Shown: piece after piece, positions 13,710 through 20,503 of the stretch
Position numbering within the stretch: the first letter of the stretch is position 1
Layout of the letters: the number at the start of each line of letters is the position of its first letter
DNA from: Chloroflexota bacterium
GTDB lineage: Bacteria; Chloroflexota; Anaerolineae; B4-G1; SLSP01
Assembly (NCBI GenBank): GCA_022707725.1
Contig: JAKJAB010000015.1
Coordinates: 1-20,503 of the forward strand
DNA: 20,503 nucleotides
Reading direction: 5' to 3'
Program-made: the position numbers and the translations under genes
The notes under the pieces: model-generated
What the model saw: the letters and a program-made list of their open reading frames with translations, nothing else
The model's database searches: none
Told to the model about the DNA's origin: nothing

Positions 13710-15446
13710 TTAATCCCAGCGGAATTCTTCGAGAGATGACCCGCCGATGAACTCTCGCAGCAGGGAGTTTTCCGGCACTTGCGCCGTCTCCACCGGCAGG
13801 AACCATTGCAGGAACGTGAGTAGCCGCTTCGCCTCGACCCATTGCCGTGAATCGCGCTCTACCTGGAGCAGCAGCGGTTCGGCGAGTGGTTTGAGCACCG
13901 AAAGTTCGTAGACCAGTGCCGAATTGAACATCACATCGGCATTTTCCTGATAGGGGAAGATGTGGCGTTTTTCGCCCCGGCGCACGCTTTCCCAGCGGGC
14001 GATGGTTTCCGTTGCACTGTAACCGCGCGTGCGCGCGTCGCGAGTGATACGCCGGATCAAACGGGTGTCGGTCGTCGGCACGCGGTTGTGGCGATCCAGG
14101 TTAAGCTGTGTCAGCGCCGAGACGTAGACGCGGTACAACGTCTCCGGCGGGAGCGCGTACACCAGTTTTGGGTTCAAGCCGTGGATGCCTTCCACGATAA
14201 TGATACATTTTGCGTCGCGGCCAGAACGCAACTGCACGGTGCGCCCCGGTTCGCGTTGCCCGGTGAAGAAGTTGAAATTGGGCAGTTGCACGGCGTCGCC
14301 TTGCAAAAGCGCCTGCAAGTTGGCGTTGAAGAGATCCAGGTCTACGGCTTCGAGGGCTTCGAAATCGTAATCGCCGTTCTCGTCGCGGGGGGTGTTCTCG
14401 CGGTTGACGAAGTAACCGTCCAATTCCAACGCAAACGGGTGCAGGCCATGGGCCAGCAGTTGCACGCCTAATCGTTTTGCAAAGGTGGTCTTCCCCGAAG
14501 AGGAAGGCCCGGCCACCAATACGACCCGCACGTGCTGGCGGCGTTCCCAAATCTGCTGCGTGATATCGGCGATGCGTTGCTCGTGCAGCGCCTCGGAGAC
14601 CAGAATCGTGGTGCGCAATTCCTTGCGGGCGATGATGGCATTCAATTCACCGACACTCTTTGCACCGAGCAAGCGCAGCCACCGGCCATAGTCACGGAAA
14701 ACAGAGAGCAGTTGCGGATCTCTTTGCACCGGTTGCAGTTCTCTAGGTTGGTGCCGCCGCGGAAATTGCAGGATAAAACCATCTTCCCAGGGCAGCAGCC
14801 CGAAATATTGCAGATAACCGGTGGAGGGCACCATGTAGCCGTGGAAATAATCCTGGTATTCGTCGAGGATGTACCATTGGAGGTAGTCCTTTTTGTTACG
14901 TTCCCGTCCCTGGAACAGTTGGACTTTGTCCAGTTCGTTGCGGCTTTGGAAGATACTCAGCGCCTCTTCCAGCGGGATGCTGGTGCGCGCGATGGGAATG
15001 TCGGCGGCGACCATGCGCTGCATCTCCGCAGCAATGGCCTCCAGCTCGTCAGGCGTGAGTGGCTCGCGGTTGCGCACCTCGCAGAAATATCCACCAAACG
15101 GCAGCGAGTGATCGAAGAAGATTTCCACACCGGGCAAAACCTTTCGTGCTGCCGTCATCATCAAAAAAGAAAGTGAGCGCCGGTAAATGCGCACTCCATC
15201 GGAGTGCGCCAGGTCGATCGGCTCCACGTCGCAATCGCGTTTCACGGCATAGGTCAATTCCCGCAGTTGTCCGTTCACCAGCGCGGCGATGAGCGGTGCC
15301 TCTGGTTCGGGAAACGCGGCCTTGAGAAACATCCCAACCGTTGTGCCCACCGGTCCTTCGAAGGTGCGTTTGTCGGGCAACGTTACGCACACGTTGGTAC
15401 GCGGCTGTGCTGGTCTCACCTCTGTTTCAGCCATAACATCTCCCAT
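13710..15446 (-). CDS. TGS-domain uridine kinase-like P-loop kinase
   Basis: 578-residue fusion protein. A TGS domain (about 18-85) and a threonyl-tRNA-synthetase-like second additional domain (about 85-230, with F-D-H-S-L-P-F-G-G-Y-F) precede a uridine kinase/phosphoribulokinase-type P-loop domain. Walker A is G-P-S-S-S-G-K-T at about 313-320, followed by L-D-G-Y-F and I-V-E-G-I-H-G-L-N. It probably phosphorylates a nucleoside; the TGS and synthetase-like parts hint at a ligand- or tRNA-linked control, but the substrate is unproven. The likely start is ATG 15446, with AGAGGT 6 nt upstream. ATG 15434 (GGGAG 5 nt upstream) and GTG 15461 are alternatives. It is the first gene of a minus-strand pair, transcribed from the promoter at 15483-15510. 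Confidence 0.88.
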   Translation of the reverse strand: MGDVMAETEVRPAQPRTNVCVTLPDKRTFEGPVGTTVGMFLKAAFPEPEAPLIAALVNGQLRELTYAVKRDCDVEPIDLAHSDGVRIYRRSLSFLMMTAARKVLPGVEIFFDHSLPFGGYFCEVRNREPLTPDELEAIAAEMQRMVAADIPIARTSIPLEEALSIFQSRNELDKVQLFQGRERNKKDYLQWYILDEYQDYFHGYMVPSTGYLQYFGLLPWEDGFILQFPRRHQPRELQPVQRDPQLLSVFRDYGRWLRLLGAKSVGELNAIIARKELRTTILVSEALHEQRIADITQQIWERRQHVRVVLVAGPSSSGKTTFAKRLGVQLLAHGLHPFALELDGYFVNRENTPRDENGDYDFEALEAVDLDLFNANLQALLQGDAVQLPNFNFFTGQREPGRTVQLRSGRDAKCIIIVEGIHGLNPKLVYALPPETLYRVYVSALTQLNLDRHNRVPTTDTRLIRRITRDARTRGYSATETIARWESVRRGEKRHIFPYQENADVMFNSALVYELSVLKPLAEPLLLQVERDSRQWVEAKRLLTFLQWFLPVETAQVPENSLLREFIGGSSLEEFRWD

Positions 15447-15482
15447 AGGATTACCTCTCACTATGACGCTTTACCGAGCGTG

Positions 15483-15510
15483 AGTATACCGGTTTCGGGC
15501 ATTTTGTAAA
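15483..15510 (-). promoter_or_regulatory. Promoter of the kinase-like operon
   Basis: On the minus strand TTTACA (15510-15505), a 16-bp spacer and TATACT (15488-15483). The start point would fall about 30 nt before ATG 15446. A short inverted repeat acgct/agcgt (15467-15482) lies at the predicted start point and could be an operator or a leader hairpin. Confidence 0.6.
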
Positions 15511-15570
15511 GGTGTGACGCCTCGGGAGTAGTTTTTGCCAGGATTTTCTCCTAAATTTTCAGAAAAACCC

Positions 15571-15599
15571 TTGAAAAACTGCCCTTATTGTGCTATTAT
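15571..15599 (+). promoter_or_regulatory. Promoter of the small cysteine-rich protein operon
   Basis: TTGAAA (15571-15576), a 17-bp spacer and TATTAT (15594-15599) are close to consensus. The predicted start near 15606 lies upstream of ATG 15637 but inside the longer open frame from 15535, which supports the shorter protein. It is divergent from the kinase operon promoter. Confidence 0.68.
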
Positions 15600-15636
15600 A
15601 TGGCCTAGTTTAGGGAGTCTTACACAGCGAGCAAAA

Positions 15637-16020
15637 ATGTATCCAGATAGCGAAATCCTTTTTCCACCTCGTTGCATTCAACAGTTGCGTGATCTTCGCG
15701 GCCCTCAGTGGCAGCATTTAATCGAACGGGTGGCGTTTTTGCCACATCATCATGAGGAAGTGCTCGCTTTTGGCTTGATGATGATCAAGCTGGGCAGCTG
15801 TCTGACTTGCGACCTCGACAGTTATCGCGCTTCGTTGGGATGCTGTACCTGTGCCCGGCGCACGGTCAGCGGCTTCAAAGGGGATGATGACGCTTTGCTC
15901 GAGCTTTATGAGCGTTCGCTCGCAGATGTGCAAGCTTACCTCAGCAGAGAACAGCCGCTCTCGGTCGCGCTGTTGCTTGGAGAAAAAGCGCCGCCCCCCA
16001 CAGACCACCAATCTCTGTGA
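15637..16020 (+). CDS. Small cysteine-rich protein of unknown function
   Basis: 127 residues; I do not recognise the family. Cysteines C55-x-x-C58 and C69-C70-x-C72 form a compact cluster that could bind zinc or an iron-sulfur cluster; C13 is separate. The middle is helical, with H-H-H-E-E at 37-41, and an acidic patch (D83-D85) leads into a helix L-L-E-L-Y-E-R-S-L-A-D-V-Q-A-Y-L. No signal peptide or membrane segment is seen. ATG 15637 was preferred to 15535 because the promoter lies between them. The ribosome site is weak. The next gene begins 3 nt after its stop, so the two are cotranscribed and probably coupled. Confidence 0.68.
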   Translation: MYPDSEILFPPRCIQQLRDLRGPQWQHLIERVAFLPHHHEEVLAFGLMMIKLGSCLTCDLDSYRASLGCCTCARRTVSGFKGDDDALLELYERSLADVQAYLSREQPLSVALLLGEKAPPPTDHQSL

Positions 16021-16023
16021 TCT

Positions 16024-17625
16024 ATGGTTCGCCGACTTTGGCCCATTCTGGTGCTGCTGCTCGCTGTATTGGCGAGCGTGGTGTGGCTGTTCCCCGATCC
16101 GTGCGCGCATTTGTTCTCCATCACCGGTGAGGAGCGTTTGATCCCCCAGGCGCGTGGTCTGGTGCAGTGGGCTTTCCGCTGGACCCGTCCGTTGCCCCGC
16201 ACGGCAGATGATGTCGCCGTCGCTCACACCGACCTACCGCCGTTTGGGGTGAATACTTTCCTGGAACAGGAAGTCGAGCCGGAAAAACGCGCCCAGACGC
16301 TCCAGATGATTGCCGATGCCGGCTTCCACTGGATCCGCCAGTCGTTCCCCTGGTATGATATCGAAATCCACGGCAAGGGCGATTTCGAAGATCGCCGCCA
16401 CGAGCCGTATCGCCCGGCGTGGGACAAGTACGACAATATCGTCGAATTGACCGAACAGCACGGCCTGGCGATCATCGCTCGCTTGGAAGCGCCGCCGGAG
16501 TGGAGCCGCTATGATGGCAACGCGCGCGGCGCGTTCGGCCCACCGGACGACATCGCGGACTACGGCGACTACGTCACCGCTGTGGCGCAACGCTATCGCA
16601 GGCGCATCCGTTTCTACCAGATCTGGAACGAGCCGAACATCTACCCTGAATGGGGCAACCAACCAGTCGATCCCGAGGCGTACACGGCGCTGCTATGCCT
16701 GGCTTACGCCCGTATCAAGGCCGTCGATCCGCAGGCTGTCATCATCAGCGGCGCGATGGCCCCCACGGCGGAACTCGGCACGTGGAATCCCGCCTACGCG
16801 GGCAACAACTTGATGGATGTGGTCTTCTTGCAGCGGATGTACGACGCGGGTGCAGGAGCGTGTTTCGACGTGATGGCGGTCAACGACTACATGCTCTGGT
16901 CCGGCCCCACCGATCGCCGGATGCGGCCCACGCAGAATCAGGTCAACTTCTCGCGTCCGCTGTGGGTGCGCGATGTGATGGTCGCCAACGGTGACGCTCA
17001 CAAGCCCATCTGGATCAGCGAGATGAACAGCAATGCCGTGCCGGAAGGCATCGAGGCACGGTATGGCCGGGTGACACTGGAGCAACAGGCGCGTTACGCC
17101 CCACTGGCTTACGAGCGGATTCAGCGCGAATGGCCGTGGGCCGGCGTGACGACCGTGTGGTTTTTCAAGCGCGCGTCCGATGCGGAGCGCGACCAGCCAA
17201 TGTACTACTTCCGCATAGTGGAGCCGGATTTCACGCCGCTGCCCATTTACGAGAGTCTGTCCACGTACCTCAACACATTGGAGCCGACACTCTACGCAGG
17301 CAACCACCAGGAGACGAGCTGGCAACTGCGCTACGCAGGCGTGTGGGAAGATGTCGCCGATCCTGCCGCCGTGCTCGGTCAGGTTCGCGCCACGACAACG
17401 CCCGCTGCAACCGTCACTTTCACCTGGGAGGGCCGCGCGCTTACGTTGACGCCCGGCCCGGATGGGGGCGCGGTGCGCGTCACCGACGACACAGGCCGCA
17501 GCCGCGAGCTGTCCCTGGACGGTGCGCCGGTCGTTCTCTCACAGCATCTGCGCGCGCAACGCGAAACTCTCACCCTCACTGCCCTTGCGGGAACCGTCAG
17601 CCTCGACGCATTGTTGATCCGCTAA
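16024..17625 (+). CDS. Membrane-anchored clan-A glycoside hydrolase (GH39/GH5-like)
   Basis: 533 residues. An N-terminal signal anchor (about residues 4-23, I-L-V-L-L-L-A-V-L-A-S-V-V-W-L) places the rest outside the cell. The TIM barrel spans about 70-430. The acid/base is likely E203 in Y-Q-I-W-N-E-P-N and the nucleophile E333 in W-I-S-E-M-N, the usual clan-A pair on strands 4 and 7. A C-terminal beta-rich domain (about 435-533) resembles a carbohydrate-binding or jelly-roll module. It probably cleaves a beta-linked polysaccharide or glycoside outside the cell; the substrate is not predictable. The start is 3 nt after the preceding stop. Many Chloroflexota proteins of this layout exist without a known substrate. 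Confidence 0.82.
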   Translation: MVRRLWPILVLLLAVLASVVWLFPDPCAHLFSITGEERLIPQARGLVQWAFRWTRPLPRTADDVAVAHTDLPPFGVNTFLEQEVEPEKRAQTLQMIADAGFHWIRQSFPWYDIEIHGKGDFEDRRHEPYRPAWDKYDNIVELTEQHGLAIIARLEAPPEWSRYDGNARGAFGPPDDIADYGDYVTAVAQRYRRRIRFYQIWNEPNIYPEWGNQPVDPEAYTALLCLAYARIKAVDPQAVIISGAMAPTAELGTWNPAYAGNNLMDVVFLQRMYDAGAGACFDVMAVNDYMLWSGPTDRRMRPTQNQVNFSRPLWVRDVMVANGDAHKPIWISEMNSNAVPEGIEARYGRVTLEQQARYAPLAYERIQREWPWAGVTTVWFFKRASDAERDQPMYYFRIVEPDFTPLPIYESLSTYLNTLEPTLYAGNHQETSWQLRYAGVWEDVADPAAVLGQVRATTTPAATVTFTWEGRALTLTPGPDGGAVRVTDDTGRSRELSLDGAPVVLSQHLRAQRETLTLTALAGTVSLDALLIR

Positions 17626-17659
17626 TATCTCCTTGATGTGGCAAACCCCACTTCTGTGG

Positions 17660-17710
17660 TATTATAGAGAGTATGGGTTACGAGTTACCGCCTTCGCAAT
17701 TCGTAACTCG
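17660..17710 (+). promoter_or_regulatory. -10 element and leader inverted repeat before the methyltransferase
   Basis: TGTGG followed by TATTAT (17660-17665) resembles an extended -10 box, with a poor -35. Downstream, cgagttac (17681-17688) and gtaactcg (17703-17710) form a perfect 8-bp inverted repeat that would lie in the 5' leader. Confidence 0.4.
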
Positions 17711-17733
17711 CCATTCACTGATCGGAGGGAACC

Positions 17734-18612
17734 ATGTCCAAATTCACCACGTGTATGAACGCCAGGCCGATTCTGGTTGCCGACGGCGCGATGGGCACGA
17801 TGCTGCACAAAGCCGGCCTGCTCTTGGGTATAGCCCCAGAACGCTGGAATCTCGAAAATCCCGATGCCGTGCGCGCGGTATACAAAGCCTATTTCGAGGC
17901 TGGTGCGGACTTGATTTTGACCAATACGTTTGGCGGCACGCCTGCGCGTCTGGAACGGGACAACCTGCATGACCAGGTTCACGCAATCAACCTGGCGGCG
18001 GCGCAACTGGCCCGCGAGGTCGTTGGTGACGGCGCGTTGGTCATGGGCGACATCGGCCCAACGGGGCAGATTCTGGAGCCGCTAGGGGCGCTGCCCTACG
18101 CCGAGGCTGTCAGTGGGTTTGCGGCTCAGGCTGCGGCGTTGGCCGAGGGCGGCGCCGACGCGGTCCTCATCGAAACGATGAGCGATCTGGGTGAGGCGAT
18201 CGCGGCTATCGAGGGAACGCGGCAAGTGACTGATTTGCCGATCCTGGTGACAATGAGTTTCGATACGAAGGGCCGCACGATGATGGGCGTCAAGCCGGAG
18301 AAGGCCGCGCAAACGTTGTGGGGGATGGGCGTCGCCGTCATCGGTGCGAACTGCGGGCGCACGTTGAGCGAGACGTTGACCGCCATCGTCAAGATGCGCG
18401 CCGCCGTACCCGAGGCGGTCCTGATGGCGAAGCCTAATGCTGGCCTGCCACATGCTGAGGGCGGCGAGCTGGTCTACGAGGTCACGCCGGAAATTATGGC
18501 CGATTATGCGCGGCGATTCGTGGCTGAGGCTGGCGTCAAAATCTTTGGGGGGTGCTGCGGCAGCACACCGGAGCATATTCGCGCGGTGGCGGCGGCGTTG
18601 AAAACTTCTTGA
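17734..18612 (+). CDS. Homocysteine S-methyltransferase family protein
   Basis: 292-residue single-domain zinc enzyme of the family that includes the N-terminal module of MetH and betaine-homocysteine methyltransferase. It transfers a methyl group to homocysteine or a similar thiol. The N-terminal D-G-A-M-G-T-M-L and T-N-T-F-G-G are typical. The zinc ligands are C207 in G-A-N-C-G and C274-C275 in G-G-C-C-G-S-T-P. The methyl donor cannot be told, and no corrinoid or folate domain is attached, so a partner protein or a small donor is needed. A GGAGG site lies 5 nt upstream of ATG 17734. It is followed by a terminator and appears to be a single-gene unit. Confidence 0.9.
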   Translation: MSKFTTCMNARPILVADGAMGTMLHKAGLLLGIAPERWNLENPDAVRAVYKAYFEAGADLILTNTFGGTPARLERDNLHDQVHAINLAAAQLAREVVGDGALVMGDIGPTGQILEPLGALPYAEAVSGFAAQAAALAEGGADAVLIETMSDLGEAIAAIEGTRQVTDLPILVTMSFDTKGRTMMGVKPEKAAQTLWGMGVAVIGANCGRTLSETLTAIVKMRAAVPEAVLMAKPNAGLPHAEGGELVYEVTPEIMADYARRFVAEAGVKIFGGCCGSTPEHIRAVAAALKTS

Positions 18613-18615
18613 ATG

Positions 18616-18666
18616 ACCGCTCAAGACGCATTTCCAAAATGCGTCCTGATTTTGCGGTTATTTTGT
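18616..18666 (+). terminator. Terminator after the methyltransferase gene
   Basis: The inner stem gacgcattt (18625-18633) pairs with aaatgcgtc (18637-18645). An outer accgc/gcggt pair (about 18616-18620 with 18654-18658) can extend it, followed by a T-rich tract. Confidence 0.65.
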
Positions 18667-18673
18667 TGTTCTC

Positions 18674-18701
18674 TTGCAGCCGTCGTGCATCGTGCTATAA
18701 T
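18674..18701 (+). promoter_or_regulatory. Promoter of the AIM24-family gene
   Basis: TTGCAG (18674-18679), a 16-bp spacer and a perfect TATAAT (18696-18701), about 42 bp before ATG 18743. Confidence 0.68.
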
Positions 18702-18742
18702 GAAGATGATTATTTCTCTAATCCCAAAAAGGAGGTCACACG

Positions 18743-19426
18743 ATGCGTTACGAAATTCACGGGACCGTGCTCCCCACACTGGAAGTCTATTTGAGCAATG
18801 GCGAGTCGATGTACACCGAGTCCGGCGGCATGGCCTGGATGAAGGGCAACATCGAGATGACGACCAACACCAAGGGTGGCCTGATGAAGGGCCTGGGCCG
18901 CGCGCTGGCCGGCGAGTCGCTCTTTATGACGACGTACACCAGCCACGATCCCGAAGCGTTGATTGTCTTTACGCCGGAAGCGCCCGGTCACATCATCGAC
19001 GTAAGACTCGAGGCCGGACAAAGCCTCATCTGCCAGAAAGATGCGTTCATGTGCGCTCAGGACTCGGTCGATATGAAGATGCACTTCCGCAAGAAACTCG
19101 GTGCGGGCTTCTTTGGCGGCGAGGGCTTCATCCTGCAGCAGATCACCGGCCCGGGTTTCGCATTCCTGGAAATCCCCGGCGAGGTGCGCGAGTATTCGCT
19201 GCAAGCCGGTGAAATGATGAAGGTGGACCCCGGCCATATTGCCTGTTTCGAACCGACCGTCCACTATGACATTACGACGGTCAAGGGTCTCACCAACGTG
19301 TTGTTTGGCGGCGAGGGATTGTTCCTTGCCACACTAACCGGCCCTGGCAGAATTTGGCTGCAAAGCCTGCCACTCTCCAACCTGGCCGCCAAGCTGGCGA
19401 AGTATATGCCCGTCAAGAGCGGGTAG
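18743..19426 (+). CDS. AIM24/TIGR00266 family protein
   Basis: 227-residue beta-rich protein of the AIM24 family, whose bacterial members (TIGR00266) have no settled biochemical role. Visible family signs are the opening Y-E-I-x-G-T-V-L-P-T-L-E-V-x-L, the G-G-M-A-W-M-K-G-N-I and L-A-G-E-S-L-F-M-T segments, the G-G-E-G-F-I-L-Q and G-G-E-G-L-F-L-A-T-L-T-G-P-G repeats, and W-L-Q-S-L-P near the end. No signal or membrane segment is seen. The ribosome site AAGGAGGT is ideal, which together with the promoter suggests high expression. It is a single-gene unit. Confidence 0.92.
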   Translation: MRYEIHGTVLPTLEVYLSNGESMYTESGGMAWMKGNIEMTTNTKGGLMKGLGRALAGESLFMTTYTSHDPEALIVFTPEAPGHIIDVRLEAGQSLICQKDAFMCAQDSVDMKMHFRKKLGAGFFGGEGFILQQITGPGFAFLEIPGEVREYSLQAGEMMKVDPGHIACFEPTVHYDITTVKGLTNVLFGGEGLFLATLTGPGRIWLQSLPLSNLAAKLAKYMPVKSG

Positions 19427-19455
19427 CCTGCTCAGACCAGCGAAGAACCTTTTAC

Positions 19456-19507
19456 AGGTGCAACGCACTGCGTTGACGTTCGTTGTGTCAGTGCGTTGCA
19501 CCTTTTT
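19456..19507 (+). terminator. Terminator after the AIM24-family gene
   Basis: A perfect 15-bp stem aggtgcaacgcactg (19456-19470) with its complement (19489-19503), an 18-nt loop, then TTTT. Confidence 0.85.
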
Positions 19508-19669
19508 GACAAGGCGTCGTTTGCGGCGCCGGTATGCACTTTAAAATTTTCGACCTGGGGGCAGCCCTTTCGTATTCGAACGGACTCCCCGTCTGTTATC
19601 GCCAACTCTTTTATTTTTGATTATCGTTGGGGATGACGGACATTCAGCAGCCGATAAGGAGTAGAACTT

Positions 19670-20503
19670 ATGGTTAAGATTATTGGTGACACCACCTCCG
19701 GTTTACCGGAAACGTATGCCAAGCAGCACGACATTTCCATTATTCCCCAGGTTATCAATATTGACGGCGTGTCCTATCTGGAAGGCGTTGATATCGATTA
19801 CCCTACCTTTCTGACACGGTTGGCCGCAGCCCGGGAGCTTCCCAAGACGACCGCGCCGTACCCGGAATTCTTCGTCGAAGCCTTTCGACGTTTTGCGCCC
19901 AGCAAAGAGCCGATTCTGTGTATCTTGCCTTCTGGCATCGTCAGTGGAACTGTGCGCTCAGTCACGGTGGCCCAGCAGATAGCCAGCGAACAAGGGCTGA
20001 CCGATCTGGATGTCAGGATCATCGACACGCAGCTCATTGCCAGCCCCGTAGCGACGCTGCTCAGGCTGGCGGCCGTATGGGCCGCGGCGGGCGTGGAGGT
20101 CGACACCATCGAAGCACGCGTGCGGGCTATGGCGCAGCGCGGCAGGATTTACTTCTCCGTCGAGACGTTGAAGTATTTGGCGATGGGCGGGCGTATCGGC
20201 GGCGCAGCCGCTCTGGTCGGCAGCGCGCTTCAGGTCAAACCCGTGCTGACGTTCAAGGACGGCCAGGTCGAGGCTTTCGAGAAGATCCGCACCCACAAAC
20301 GCGCTGTGGATCGCCTCAAGGAACTGGTCATGACACAGATCTCCCAGAGCGGCGATGGGTTCTTGAGCATTATGCACGCCAATGTCGCAGATAAGGCGCA
20401 GGAATTGGCCGATGAAATGCGTGCCAGGTTAGGTATCGCTGAGGTCCTGATTCTGGCGGTGCCGCCGGTGATTGTCACACATGGCGGGGCGGGTGTATTG
20501 GGC
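19670..20503 (+). CDS. DegV family fatty-acid-binding protein (5' part of gene)
   Basis: 278 residues are visible and the frame is open to the window end; the whole family is usually about 280-290 residues, so only a few are missing. DegV/FakB proteins bind a fatty acid and, with FakA kinase, present it for phosphorylation. Family signs are V-K-I-I-G-D-T-T-S-G-L-P at the start, T-T-A-P-Y-P, I-L-P-S-G-I-V-S-G-T, R-I-I-D-T, F-S-V-E-T-L-K-Y-L-A-M-G-G-R-I-G-G, V-K-P-V-L, and T-H-G-G-A-G-V-L-G at the end. An AAGGAG site lies 8 nt before ATG 19670. No fakA gene is visible here. The 160 bp upstream shows no convincing promoter. Confidence 0.93.
   Translation, partial: MVKIIGDTTSGLPETYAKQHDISIIPQVINIDGVSYLEGVDIDYPTFLTRLAAARELPKTTAPYPEFFVEAFRRFAPSKEPILCILPSGIVSGTVRSVTVAQQIASEQGLTDLDVRIIDTQLIASPVATLLRLAAVWAAAGVEVDTIEARVRAMAQRGRIYFSVETLKYLAMGGRIGGAAALVGSALQVKPVLTFKDGQVEAFEKIRTHKRAVDRLKELVMTQISQSGDGFLSIMHANVADKAQELADEMRARLGIAEVLILAVPPVIVTHGGAGVLG

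Noticed and set aside
15535..15636. Longer N-terminus for the cysteine-rich protein
   Set aside because: The near-consensus promoter at 15571-15599 lies inside it, so the transcript should start after this segment.

Overview
The window looks like chromosomal DNA of a GC-rich bacterium, most probably a member of the Chloroflexota (Anaerolineae-like). This is inferred from protein style: a zinc-ribbon/TPR/beta-propeller membrane protein, a TGS-domain uridine-kinase-like protein, a GH3 enzyme, a DegV protein, and intergenic DNA rich in short palindromes. No rRNA or other decisive phylogenetic marker is present. The only RNA gene recognised with confidence is a tRNA-Pro(TGG).

Layout. (1) 2-772: 3' part of a DUF4434-type TIM-barrel gene. 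(2) 773-1393: non-coding, with a 110-bp element with terminal inverted repeats, a terminator, a near-consensus promoter (TTGACC-N17-TATACT), and a multi-hairpin transcribed leader that ends in a strong intrinsic terminator 26 nt before hsdM. (3) 1394-8774: a type I restriction-modification locus in the order hsdM, hsdS, hsdR. hsdM and hsdS overlap (TGATG). The whole interval between hsdS and hsdR is filled by a REP/RAYT island: a Y1 HUH transposase gene of IS200/IS605 type (4561-5013) between arrays of two alternating palindrome classes. The island includes a 3 x 38-bp array, a 74-bp three-way-junction-like palindrome and a 50-bp tandem array that ends 29 nt before the hsdR start. Two further palindromic repeats lie in frame inside hsdM. 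(4) 9114-11531: GH3 beta-glucosidase-type enzyme. (5) 11582-11737: a bidirectional terminator and a minus-strand tRNA-Pro with its own promoter. (6) 11753-15446, minus strand: a TGS/uridine-kinase-like gene followed 10 nt later by a zinc-ribbon, one-TM, TPR, PD40-propeller protein. (7) 15571-17625, plus strand: a divergent promoter, a small cysteine-rich protein of unknown function and a membrane-anchored clan-A glycoside hydrolase 3 nt downstream. (8) 17734-20503: a homocysteine S-methyltransferase family protein, an AIM24/TIGR00266 protein and the 5' part of a degV gene, each separated from the next by a terminator and/or promoter.

How it works together. HsdM and HsdS form the methyltransferase and HsdR adds restriction/translocase activity, so the locus is a complete type I host-defence system. 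What is unusual is its non-coding architecture: a structured, terminator-bearing leader before hsdM, and a transposase-linked hairpin array separating the modification genes from the restriction gene and reaching almost to the hsdR start codon. Whether either element regulates restriction is inference. Variation within the palindromes (stems change on both sides, centres stay constant) suggests that hairpin shape is maintained, which fits the single-stranded-DNA hairpin substrates known for Y1 transposases.
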